A DNA stretch of 64,000 nucleotides from Paracoccus maritimus (GTDB taxonomy: Bacteria > Pseudomonadota > Alphaproteobacteria > Rhodobacterales > Rhodobacteraceae). The first letter of the stretch is position 1. The number at the start of each line of letters is the position of its first letter. The notes under the pieces were generated by a model that saw only the letters and a list, made by a program, of their open reading frames with translations, was not told the origin of the DNA and ran no database searches. Positions 55,428 to 64,000 of the stretch are shown here, one piece after another. The position numbers were made by a program, and so were the translations under genes. Location: positions 434,001 through 498,000 of the forward strand of contig NZ_JANAVZ010000001.1 in assembly GCF_025195095.1 (NCBI RefSeq), given 5' to 3'.

Positions 55428-56897
55428 ATGCCGGACATACTGAAATCATCCATGGTGGCGCTTGCCTTGATGGCTGGGACGGCCTCGGCGCAGGACGCGA
55501 TCACACTGGGCATGGTGCTGGAGCCACCGAACCTTGACCCGACCGGCGGCGCGGCGGCGGCCATCGACGAGGTCGTCTATGGCAATGTATTCGAGGGGCT
55601 GACCAGATTCGGCCCCGACGGGTCGATCCTGCCCGCGCTGGCCGAAAGCTGGGATGTCGAACAGGATGGCCGCGTCTATGTCTTCCATCTGCGGGACGGC
55701 GTGACCTTCCATGACGGCAGCGCGTTCGACGCCGACGACGTGATCTTCACGCTGGATCGCGCGCGGGCCGGAGATTCGACCAATGCCCAGAAGACGCTGT
55801 TCGAGGGGATCGAAAGCGTCGCCGCGGTGGACCCGCAGACCGTCCGGGTGACGTTGACGGCACCGGACGGGAACTTCCCGTTCAAGATGGCCTGGGGCGA
55901 TGCGGTGATGGTCGATCCGGCCAGCGCCGACGATCTGGCCAGCAACCCCGTGGGCACGGGTCCGTTCAGATTCGACCGTCTGGTACAGGGTGACCGTGTG
56001 GTTCTGTCTGCCTATGACGGCTACTGGGGCGAAGCGCCTGCGTTGAAAAGCGCGACCTTCCGCTTCATCAGCGACCCGACGGCGGCCTTTGCGGCGATGA
56101 TGGCGGGCGATGTCGATGCCTTTCCGAACTTCCCGGCCCCCGAGACGCTGCCGCAGCTTGAGGCCGATCCGCGCTTCAAGGTGATCGTCGGCACGACCGA
56201 GGGCGAGACGATCCTGGCGATGAACAACACAAGGCCGCCGCTGGACAATATCAAGATCCGTCAGGCGATCGCCCATGCGGTCAACCGGCAGGACATCATC
56301 GACGGCGCGATGTTCGGCTATGGCACGCCCATCGGCAGCCATTTCGCACCGCACCACCCCGATTATGTCGATCTGACCGCAACCTCGGCGCATGATCCCG
56401 AACTGTCGAAAAAGCTGCTGGAAGAAGCGGGCGTGGGGCCGGTCAGGCTGCGCCTGGCGCTGCCCCCGCCCAGCTATGCTCGGCGCGGGGGCGAGATCGT
56501 CGCGGCGCAGCTGCGCGCGGTGGGGATCGAGACCGAGATCACCAATATGGAATGGGCGCAGTGGCTGGAAACGGTCTTCAAGGGCGGCGATTTCGATCTG
56601 ACCATCGTCAGCCATACCGAGCCCCTGGACATCGATATCTATGCCCGTCCCGACTATTATTTCCACTACGCCAAGCCGGATTTCGTGGCCCTGATGGATG
56701 AATTGAACCAAGCCGTCAGCCCCGATCAGCGCAGCGCGCTTTACAAGCAGGCGCAGCAGATGATCGCGGAGGATTTCGTCAACGCGTTCCTGTTCCAGCT
56801 TGCCAAGACCGGCGTGGCGGACGCCCGAATCGAGGGGCTTTGGGAAAACGCACCGACGCAGGCGAATGACCTGACAAACGTTCGCTGGACGGATTAG
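55428..56897 (+). CDS. ABC transporter substrate-binding protein (family 5, peptide/nickel type)
   Basis: 489 residues. The signal peptide is MPDILKSSMVALALMAGTASA from ATG 55428. The mature protein has the SBP_bac_5 layout: LAESWDVEQDGRVYVFHLRDGVTFHDG near the start, NNTRPPLDNIKIRQAIAHAVNR in the middle. It binds oligopeptides or a similar ligand in the periplasm. No permease or ATPase is adjacent, so it is an orphan. Confidence 0.92.
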   Translation: MPDILKSSMVALALMAGTASAQDAITLGMVLEPPNLDPTGGAAAAIDEVVYGNVFEGLTRFGPDGSILPALAESWDVEQDGRVYVFHLRDGVTFHDGSAFDADDVIFTLDRARAGDSTNAQKTLFEGIESVAAVDPQTVRVTLTAPDGNFPFKMAWGDAVMVDPASADDLASNPVGTGPFRFDRLVQGDRVVLSAYDGYWGEAPALKSATFRFISDPTAAFAAMMAGDVDAFPNFPAPETLPQLEADPRFKVIVGTTEGETILAMNNTRPPLDNIKIRQAIAHAVNRQDIIDGAMFGYGTPIGSHFAPHHPDYVDLTATSAHDPELSKKLLEEAGVGPVRLRLALPPPSYARRGGEIVAAQLRAVGIETEITNMEWAQWLETVFKGGDFDLTIVSHTEPLDIDIYARPDYYFHYAKPDFVALMDELNQAVSPDQRSALYKQAQQMIAEDFVNAFLFQLAKTGVADARIEGLWENAPTQANDLTNVRWTD

Positions 56898-56929
56898 GGT
56901 GGGGCGGGACGCGCCGCCCAAGACCGCGG

Positions 56930-57109
56930 TCAGGCGTTGCGGTTGGCGTAACGAATGAACGGAAGGCCGAACCAGCCCGCGCCCTTCGGCACGGCGTTCC
57001 GCGCGGCGATCTGGTGCGGCAGAAGGCCGATTGATCCGCCTTCATCCTGGGTGTTGCGGATCATCCGCTGTCCGGCCGGGCTGGCATAGATCGCGTAATA
57101 TCCAAGCAT
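56930..57109 (-). CDS. 59-residue protein of unknown function
   Basis: From ATG 57109, preceded by a strong AAGGAGA, the protein is small and basic with aromatic ends (MLGYYAIYASPAG...FIRYANRNA). It has no signal peptide, cysteine or known motif. Codon use fits the neighbourhood. It stands between two larger convergent/parallel genes with non-coding DNA on both sides, which favours a real gene. Confidence 0.6.
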   Translation of the reverse strand: MLGYYAIYASPAGQRMIRNTQDEGGSIGLLPHQIAARNAVPKGAGWFGLPFIRYANRNA

Positions 57110-57262
57110 CGCGAGTCTCCTTCGTTTGGTCCTCCCGATACCCGCCATCTTGGACCGGCCGTCCCGCAAGACAAGCGACGATCCTGAAACCCCGCCCTGC
57201 GGCAGGTGCATGGCGCGAAAAAAGCAAGACAGATCAATCCGTTTTCCGGCCTTGGCCCGGTC

Positions 57263-58552
57263 CTAGCCCGGCGTCGGGCCAAGGCGCGTCTTCGCCTTCA
57301 GGTCGAAAAGGCCATAACCCGCCACGACCAGAAAGCATGCCGCCGGCACGATATAGGACAGCGCCGCGCCCTGTGCGTCCAGAACCGCGCCGTGAACCAG
57401 CGGCATCAATGCGCCGCCAAGGATCGCCATGACCAGACCGGCCGCGCCGAACTTGGTATCCTCGCCCAGCCCATGCAGCGCGATGCCGTAGATGGTCGGG
57501 AACATCAGCGACAGGCAGGCAGACAGCATGACGACCGCCCAGATTCCCGCGACATTGGGGCTGGAGACCGCGAACAGGCACAGCCCGGTGCCGGCCAGCG
57601 CCATGATCGTCAGCAGTGCTGCGGGGCGCAGAAAGCCCATCAGCCAGACCATCACGAAACGCGAGATCAGGAACACGATCAGGCTGGCCTGCAGATACCA
57701 GCCGGCCTGCGCCTCGGTTCCGCCGGTGGCGGCCAGCACATACTGGATGGTGAAAGTCCATGTGCAGGTCTGCGCGGCGACGTTGAAGAACTGTGCGATC
57801 ACGCCCAGAACATAGTGGCGGTTGCGCATCAGCCGGCGCAGCGTGGCCGCGAAATGCACCTCGTGACCGGGTTCCAGTTCGACCTCTGCCTCGGTCGGCA
57901 TCCGCATCAGCGCGATTGCGACCCAGATCGCCAGCAGCACGAAAGCAAAACCGACATACGGTACCATCACAGCCTGCAATTCGGATTGCTGGACGGCGCG
58001 CAACGCCTCGGGCGCCATCGCCGCGCGATCCTCGGCGCTGGCGGTATTCAGCTTGGGCAGGATCAGTGTGGCGGCCAGCAGCACGCCGATATTGGTGCCC
58101 ACCGGATTGAAGGCCTGTGCGAAGTTCAGGCGACGGGTGGCGTTCTCGTCCGGCCCCATCGCGATCACGAACGGGTTGGCCGATGTCTCAAGGATCGACA
58201 GCCCGCCGGCCAGCAGGAATAGCGCCATCAGGAAGAACCCGAAGGTCATCGCCTGTGCGGCGGGATAGAACATGAACGCCCCGCAGATCGCACAGCCAAG
58301 TCCGACCAGCACGCCGGTCTTGTACGAGAAGCGCCGGTTGATGAAGGCGGCGGGCAAAGCCAGCAGGAAATAGGCGCCGTAATAGGAAAACTGCACGAAT
58401 GACGCCTGCAGCGTGCTCATCGAGAAGATCCGGGAAAACACCTGCACCAGCGGGTCGGTCATGTTGGCCGCGACGCCCCATGCGGCAAAGCAGGTGACCA
58501 GCAGGATGAAGGGCATGCGCATGCCTGCGTGCACGAAGCGGCGTTCGGTCAT
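57263..58552 (-). CDS. MFS transporter, FucP-like (L-fucose:H+ symporter family)
   Basis: 429 residues with twelve predicted membrane helices. The segments FAAWGVAANMTDPLVQVF, LETSANPFVIAMGP and FNPVGTNIGVL are typical of the FucP/sugar symporter branch. The substrate may be fucose or another hexose. ATG 58552 (MTERRFVHAG) follows GGGGGGAAC; an extension to 58612 has no site. No sugar catabolic gene is adjacent. Confidence 0.88.
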   Translation of the reverse strand: MTERRFVHAGMRMPFILLVTCFAAWGVAANMTDPLVQVFSRIFSMSTLQASFVQFSYYGAYFLLALPAAFINRRFSYKTGVLVGLGCAICGAFMFYPAAQAMTFGFFLMALFLLAGGLSILETSANPFVIAMGPDENATRRLNFAQAFNPVGTNIGVLLAATLILPKLNTASAEDRAAMAPEALRAVQQSELQAVMVPYVGFAFVLLAIWVAIALMRMPTEAEVELEPGHEVHFAATLRRLMRNRHYVLGVIAQFFNVAAQTCTWTFTIQYVLAATGGTEAQAGWYLQASLIVFLISRFVMVWLMGFLRPAALLTIMALAGTGLCLFAVSSPNVAGIWAVVMLSACLSLMFPTIYGIALHGLGEDTKFGAAGLVMAILGGALMPLVHGAVLDAQGAALSYIVPAACFLVVAGYGLFDLKAKTRLGPTPG

Positions 58553-58649
58553 TTTCTGTTCCCCCCGGATCAAGACCTCGATCAATTTCAGCATATTGGC
58601 ACGGTAATGCACCGTCGGCTATCGCTGGCAGTGCCTCAGGCGTAAATAA

Positions 58650-58675
58650 GGGCGGGCGCATCACTGCGCCCGCCC
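58650..58675 (-). terminator. intrinsic terminator of the AGCS symporter gene
   Basis: GGGCGGGCGCA pairs perfectly with TGCGCCCGCCC around TCAC. On the minus strand TTATTT follows. It lies 23 bases past the symporter stop, before the fucP-like gene. Confidence 0.85.
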
Positions 58676-58698
58676 GAATGCTTCCTGTCAATTCCGGA

Positions 58699-60252
58699 TC
58701 AGACGTATTTCTTGATCTCGCCGGAACGCAGCTTGGCCTGATAGTTGCTCATCTCGCGCTTGACGATCGGCATCAGGACATACAGTGCGATGATGTTGGG
58801 AATCGCCATCGCAAAGATCGCCGCATCCGAGAAGTCGATCACCGGGCCCAGATTGGCGGCCGCGCCGATGACGACGAACACGCAGAACAGGACCTTGTAG
58901 GCGATCTCCTTGGTCTGGCCCTCGCCGAACAGGAAAGTCCATGCCTTGAGGCCGTAATAGCTCCAAGAGATCATCGTCGAGAACGCGAACAGAATGACTG
59001 CGATCGCCAGGACGTAGCGGAAGCCGCCAAAGGCGCTGCTGAACGCGGCCGAGGTCAGTGCGACACCGGTGTTGCCATCAACGGTCTGGATGGCGTCGCC
59101 CGCTTCGGTCAGCAGCATGCGCCCGGTTTCGGGGTCCACCATCAACTGACCGGTGATGATGATGACAAGCGCGGTCATGGTGCAGATCACGACGGTGTCG
59201 ATGAACGGCTCCAAAAGCGAGACATAGCCTTCTGTGATCGGCTCCTTGGTGCGCACGGCGCTGTGCGCGATGGCAGCGGAACCGACGCCCGCCTCGTTCG
59301 AGAACGCGGCGCGGCGGAAGCCTTGGATCAGTGCGCCGATCATCCCGCCGGCAATGCCCAGTCCGGTGAAGGCGCCCTCGAAGATCTGTCCGAACGCTGC
59401 CCCGACCTGACCGATATTCATCAGGATGATGACCAGCGCGGTCAGCACATACAGGATACCCATGAACGGGACGACCTTCTCGGTCACCTGGGCGATTGAT
59501 TTCAAACCACCGATGATGACCATGAACACGATCGCCGCGAAGATCACGCCGGTGATCCAGCCGGGGTATTCGCCGAGCACGTTGGAAAGCTGGGCGTGTG
59601 CCTGGTTCGCCTGGAACATGTTCCCGCCGCCAAAGCTGCCGAGGATGCAGAAGATCGCGAACAGCACGGCAAGGATCTTTCCGCCGCCCACGCCGCGTTC
59701 GGCAAAGCCCTTGGTCATGTAATACATCGGACCGCCCGACACGGTGCCGTCCGCGTATTCGTTGCGGTATTTCACCCCCAGCGTACATTCGGTGAATTTC
59801 GACGCCATGCCCATCAGGCCGGCGACGATCATCCAGAACGTCGCGCCCGGCCCGCCGATGCCGACCGCGACTGCGACGCCAGCGATGTTGCCAAGTCCCA
59901 CTGTCCCGGACAGGGCGGTGGCCAGCGCCTGGAAGTGGCTGACCTCGCCCGCGTCATTTGGGTCGGAATAGTCGCCCTTCACCAGCGCGATGGAATGCGG
60001 GAAGGCGCGGAACTGCACGAAACCGAAATAGACCGTGAAGATCGTTGCGGCGATGACCAGCCAGCCGACGATCAGGTTGAAGTTGGTTCCATTGACCGGG
60101 ATCGCATAGAAGATCAGGTTGACGAACCAGCCGGTGGCCCAGGCGAAGCCCTCGTTCACCCTCTCGTCCAGACTTTGCGCCAGCGCAGGTGCGGCGCCGA
60201 TCAGTGTGGCCAGCAGCGTTGCCGGAGCCAGAAGCTTTGCATGATTTTTCAT
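58699..60252 (-). CDS. alanine/glycine:cation symporter (AGCS family)
   Basis: 517 residues with 10-11 membrane helices; the AGCS core is visible in GLGNIAGVAVAVGIGGPGATFWMIVAGLMGMASKFTE and the conserved FSNEAGVGSAAIAHSA. The first 27 residues look like a cleavable signal peptide (ending PALAQ), a trait seen in some AGCS proteins of this group. It imports D/L-alanine or glycine with Na+ or H+. ATG 60252 follows AAGGAATC. The usp gene lies 26 bases upstream on the same strand. Confidence 0.93.
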   Translation of the reverse strand: MKNHAKLLAPATLLATLIGAAPALAQSLDERVNEGFAWATGWFVNLIFYAIPVNGTNFNLIVGWLVIAATIFTVYFGFVQFRAFPHSIALVKGDYSDPNDAGEVSHFQALATALSGTVGLGNIAGVAVAVGIGGPGATFWMIVAGLMGMASKFTECTLGVKYRNEYADGTVSGGPMYYMTKGFAERGVGGGKILAVLFAIFCILGSFGGGNMFQANQAHAQLSNVLGEYPGWITGVIFAAIVFMVIIGGLKSIAQVTEKVVPFMGILYVLTALVIILMNIGQVGAAFGQIFEGAFTGLGIAGGMIGALIQGFRRAAFSNEAGVGSAAIAHSAVRTKEPITEGYVSLLEPFIDTVVICTMTALVIIITGQLMVDPETGRMLLTEAGDAIQTVDGNTGVALTSAAFSSAFGGFRYVLAIAVILFAFSTMISWSYYGLKAWTFLFGEGQTKEIAYKVLFCVFVVIGAAANLGPVIDFSDAAIFAMAIPNIIALYVLMPIVKREMSNYQAKLRSGEIKKYV

Positions 60253-60278
60253 GTCTGATGATTCCTTGTTCCGGTTGT

Positions 60279-60713
60279 TCATGGCACGATCGTCACCGGC
60301 ACCGGCGCGACCTGCGCCAGCGTGCCCGCGACCGAACCGAAGATGCGCGAGGACAGGCCGGAATTGCCCATCCTCCCGATGAAGATCAGCGCGGCATCCT
60401 CATCCTCGGCGATCTTGCACAACGTCTCGGCGATATGGCCGTATTTCATCACCGAGATGACCGGAACGCCGGCGTCCTCGACCGCCTTCAGGACCGGCGC
60501 GATGATCGCCTGCTCGGCGCGCTGCAGCTCCTCGTTGCGCCGCCTGTGCCGTTCTTCGATCTCGTTCGGCGTCAGGAAGCTGTAAGGTGACCATTCCAGA
60601 ACATGAGCGACGACGATGGCATCGCCCAGCACCTTTGCGCGACTGACCGCGAAATCCAGCGCGCGTCGTGACGCTTCGCTGCCGTCGAATCCGACGACGA
60701 TCTTGCGTGACAT
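60279..60713 (-). CDS. universal stress protein, single UspA domain
   Basis: 144 residues with the N-terminal VVGFDGSEASRRALDFA and the ATP-binding FIGRMGNSGLSSRIFGSVAG. Unlike the usp at 8.7 kb it is one domain. ATG 60713 follows GGGGGTAAC. It is first in a two-gene unit with the AGCS symporter. The 419-base region beyond it (60714-61132) contains the leuA leader and nothing else I can identify. Confidence 0.9.
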   Translation of the reverse strand: MSRKIVVGFDGSEASRRALDFAVSRAKVLGDAIVVAHVLEWSPYSFLTPNEIEERHRRRNEELQRAEQAIIAPVLKAVEDAGVPVISVMKYGHIAETLCKIAEDEDAALIFIGRMGNSGLSSRIFGSVAGTLAQVAPVPVTIVP

Positions 60714-60951
60714 GTTACCCCCTTGTGGTGTTTTCTGTTTCTTATGCCAGTGATGAAATCATAGGCACGGTCAGTCCGTTTGGGCTAGGGAAAACATGAC
60801 GGGTCCGTGAAGACACCTATTGTCGGGGTTGTATGCACGGTTCGCTGGCGGGTTGCAGGGGATGCAGGCAGGCGGTCGCGGCGCTGCGTGGGCATGGCCT
60901 TGTGACATTTTCTTCTTTTCAAACCGGATCATGGTCGGCATATTCCGCCCT

Positions 60952-61050
60952 ATGACTCGGATGCGCCATATCGCCACCGCCTCGACCGCACCGTTCGGTG
61001 CGTGTCTGGCCGTGCAACTCCGCGGTCTGCTGCTTCTTACGCTGCGCTGA
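60952..61050 (+). CDS. leuL: leucine-rich leader peptide of leuA
   Basis: A 32-codon frame ending VQLRGLLLLTLR and stop, so six of the last ten codons before the final Arg are leucine or lie in a leucine cluster (CTC, CTG, CTG, CTT, CTT, CTG). It ends 82 bases before leuA. Alternative in-frame starts are 60931 and 60961; none has a strong ribosome-binding site. A Leu-codon run before a leucine-synthesis gene is the hallmark of attenuation by charged tRNA-Leu. Confidence 0.75.
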   Translation: MTRMRHIATASTAPFGACLAVQLRGLLLLTLR

Positions 61051-61130
61051 GCGGGTCTTCCGGGCCGCCGCTCAGTCAGGTCAGTGCCCGGATCATCCCC
61101 GACACGACATTCTGCGTAAGAAAGACCCGC
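61047..61130 (+). promoter_or_regulatory. leuA leader region with mutually exclusive pairings
   Basis: Hairpin A pairs CTGAGCGG (61047-61054) with CCGCTCAG (61068-61075), beginning in the leader stop codon. Pairing B joins GCGGGTCTT (61051-61059) to AAGACCCGC (61122-61130), directly before the leuA ATG, and can be extended by CCGGGC/GCCCGG (61060-61065, 61086-61091). A and B share bases 61051-61054 and cannot coexist. No T-run follows either, so control may act on translation. Confidence 0.6.
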
Positions 61131-61132
61131 AC

Positions 61133-62689
61133 ATGACCGACAACAACCGCGTATTCATTTTCGACACAACCCTGCGCGATGGCGAACAATCGCCCGGCGC
61201 CACCATGTCCCATGCCGAAAAGCTGGAAATCGCCGCCATGCTGGATGAGATGGGCGTCGATATCATCGAGGCAGGCTTCCCGATCGCCTCGGAAGGCGAC
61301 TTCGCCGCCGTTTCCGAGATCGCAAGGCAAAGCCGCAACAGTGTCGTCTGCGGCCTTGCGCGCGCCCAGATCCCCGATATCGACCGCTGTTGGGAGGCGG
61401 TGAAACACGCCAGGCGTCCACGCATCCATACATTCATCGGCACCTCGCCGCTGCACCGGGCGATCCCCAATCTGGACATGGACCAGATGGCCGAGCGGAT
61501 CGAACAGACCGTGACCCATGCGCGCAACCTGTGCGACAATGTGCAATGGTCGCCGATGGACGCCACCCGCACGGAACACGATTACCTGTGCCGTGTCGTT
61601 GAAATCGCCATCAAGTGTGGCGCGACCACGATCAACATTCCCGACACGGTGGGCTATACCGCCCCCCGCGAAAGCGCCGATCTGATCCGCATGCTGCTGG
61701 AGCGTGTGCCGGGTGCGGACAACATCATCTTCGCCACCCATTGCCACAACGATCTGGGCATGGCGACGGCGAATAGCCTTGCCGCGGTCGAAGCCGGCGC
61801 CCGTCAGGTCGAATGCACCATCAACGGCCTGGGCGAGCGCGCAGGCAACACCGCCCTGGAAGAGGTGGTGATGGCCCTGCGCGTGCGCCACGACATCATG
61901 CCCTTCGACACCGGCATCGACACCACGAAGATCATGGGCCTGTCGCGCCGCGTGGCTCAGGTCTCGGGTTTTCCGGTGCAGTTCAACAAGGCGATCGTCG
62001 GCAAGAACGCCTTCCTGCATGAATCGGGCATCCATCAGGACGGCGTGCTGAAGAATGTCGAGACATTCGAGATCATGAAGCCCGCCGATATCGGGCTGAA
62101 CGAAACCAACATCGCGATGGGCAAGCATTCGGGCCGCGCCGCGCTGCGGGCCAAGCTGGCCGACCTGGGATACGAGGTGGGCGACAACCAGTTGAAGGAC
62201 ATCTTCGTGCGGTTCAAGGCCTTGGCCGACCGCAAGAAAGAGGTCTATGACGAGGATATCGTGGCGCTGGTGCAGGACGCCACCGCCAATACCCAGGACG
62301 ATCACCTGCAGGTCAAGCATCTGCGCGTGATCTGCGGCAGCGACGGGCAGTCTGCCGACCTGACGATGATCGTGGACGGGCAGGAAAAGACCGTTCATGC
62401 GACCGGCGACGGTCCGGTGGATGCCTGTTTCAATGCCGTGAAGCAGATCTTTCCGCACGACGCCCGGCTGCAGCTGTATCAGGTCCATGCCGTGACCGAG
62501 GGCACCGATGCGCAGGCGACCGTCAGCGTGCGGATGGAGGAGAACGGCCGGATCGTGAACGGGCAATCCGCCGACACCGACACGATCCTGGCCAGCGTCA
62601 AGGCCTATGTCGGTGCGTTGAACCATCTGATCGTGCGGCGCGCGCAGCAGGGCCGCGATGACAAGCAGATCAGCATGTATTCGCACTGA
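61133..62689 (+). CDS. leuA: 2-isopropylmalate synthase
   Basis: A 518-residue enzyme, first step of leucine synthesis. The catalytic DRE-TIM barrel starts FDTTLRDGEQSPG and includes THCHNDLGMATANSLAA and INGLGERAGNTALEEV; the C-terminal LeuA regulatory domain (about 390-518) provides leucine feedback. ATG 61133 is supported by family alignment. It is preceded by a leucine leader peptide; no further leu gene follows. Confidence 0.97.
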   Translation: MTDNNRVFIFDTTLRDGEQSPGATMSHAEKLEIAAMLDEMGVDIIEAGFPIASEGDFAAVSEIARQSRNSVVCGLARAQIPDIDRCWEAVKHARRPRIHTFIGTSPLHRAIPNLDMDQMAERIEQTVTHARNLCDNVQWSPMDATRTEHDYLCRVVEIAIKCGATTINIPDTVGYTAPRESADLIRMLLERVPGADNIIFATHCHNDLGMATANSLAAVEAGARQVECTINGLGERAGNTALEEVVMALRVRHDIMPFDTGIDTTKIMGLSRRVAQVSGFPVQFNKAIVGKNAFLHESGIHQDGVLKNVETFEIMKPADIGLNETNIAMGKHSGRAALRAKLADLGYEVGDNQLKDIFVRFKALADRKKEVYDEDIVALVQDATANTQDDHLQVKHLRVICGSDGQSADLTMIVDGQEKTVHATGDGPVDACFNAVKQIFPHDARLQLYQVHAVTEGTDAQATVSVRMEENGRIVNGQSADTDTILASVKAYVGALNHLIVRRAQQGRDDKQISMYSH

Positions 62690-62805
62690 CCGAATGCCGA
62701 TCACCGACGGACCGCCCGTGACATGCGCGGTCTGTTGCACATCCGGCGCGCGAGCGGCCTTGTTGTGGGGGCGCGCGTCATCGGGGCTTTTCCGGTGGCG
62801 CGTAG

Positions 62806-63951
<1,146 letters not shown>

Positions 63952-63974
63952 TGCCGCCCGTGCGGAGGCCCTGA

Positions 63975-64000
63975 ATGGCGCGCAAGGGACCCGATTTCTC
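63975..64000 (+). CDS. mreC: start of a gene, probably mreC (truncated by the window end)
   Basis: An ATG at 63975, 23 bases after mreB and preceded by GCGGAGGCC, opens a frame reading MARKGPDF before the window ends. Position and start resemble mreC, which normally follows mreB, but eight residues cannot prove it. Confidence 0.5.

Noticed and set aside
58565..58590. TTGATC repeats before the fucP-like gene as an FNR box
   Set aside because: The two TTGATC copies are direct, not inverted, so they do not form TTGAT-N4-ATCAA.

Overview
The window is a high-GC, gene-dense piece of an alphaproteobacterial chromosome, almost certainly from the Rhodobacter/Paracoccus group. The main reasons are an FnrL/FnrP-type regulator with the ending GDDSDGG beside a ccoNOQP (cbb3 oxidase) operon, a phosphatidylcholine synthase, an argS-SPOR-nagZ-scpA-scpB block, and a yceD-rpmF-plsX-fabH ... 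ihfA-merR block. The genus (Paracoccus or a close relative) is inferred from gene order and family resemblance, not from a search. I see no insertion sequences, phage, CRISPR array or rRNA. One tRNA gene, tRNA-Pro(GGG), is present.

Layout. 1-5.9 kb: end of an unrecognised gene, HIT protein, ABC ATPase, zinc-finger protein, polA, CDF metal exporter. 5.9-13.5 kb: an oxygen-responsive island with hemN and fnrL divergent, cold-shock protein, universal stress protein and ccoNOQP; three FNR boxes are visible in it. 13.3-13.5 kb: two hairpins with an identical loop and different but complementary stems, between the convergent ccoP and miaB. 13.5-23 kb: miaB, a small secreted protein, class III aminotransferase, comEC, gltX, gltA, and an exported racemase-fold protein that seems to lack its catalytic cysteines. 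23-34 kb: SDR, aminopeptidase P, UPF0173 hydrolase, recJ, glpX, bolA, J-domain protein, lnt and a DEAD-box helicase with a basic repeated tail. 34-44 kb: antiporter, argS, SPOR protein, nagZ, scpA, scpB, RNA methyltransferase, long-form dcd, tRNA-Pro. 44-52.7 kb: merR, ihfA, a TRAP transporter and a DksA-type gene sitting between ihfA and fabH, then fabH, plsX, rpmF, yceD and divergent bamE. 52.7-61 kb: serine hydrolase, SseB-like protein, pcs, an orphan ABC binding protein, a 59-residue protein, fucP-like and alanine/glycine symporters, and a second universal stress protein. 61-64 kb: leuA behind a leucine-rich leader peptide, then mreB and probably the start of mreC.

How the genes work together. 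The clearest regulated unit is microaerobic respiration: FnrL, HemN (anaerobic haem synthesis) and the cbb3 oxidase share near-identical FNR boxes. Envelope and division functions cluster at 36-42 kb and at the right edge. Fatty-acid and phospholipid genes (plsX, fabH, pcs) lie within 6 kb of each other but not in one operon.

I did not find an obviously new multi-gene system. The most unusual signals are the paired hairpins after ccoP, the 35-bp AT-rich palindrome at 22996-23030 next to the inactive-looking racemase homologue, and the leuA leader, which can pair with the bases just before the leuA start codon and has no visible intrinsic terminator.
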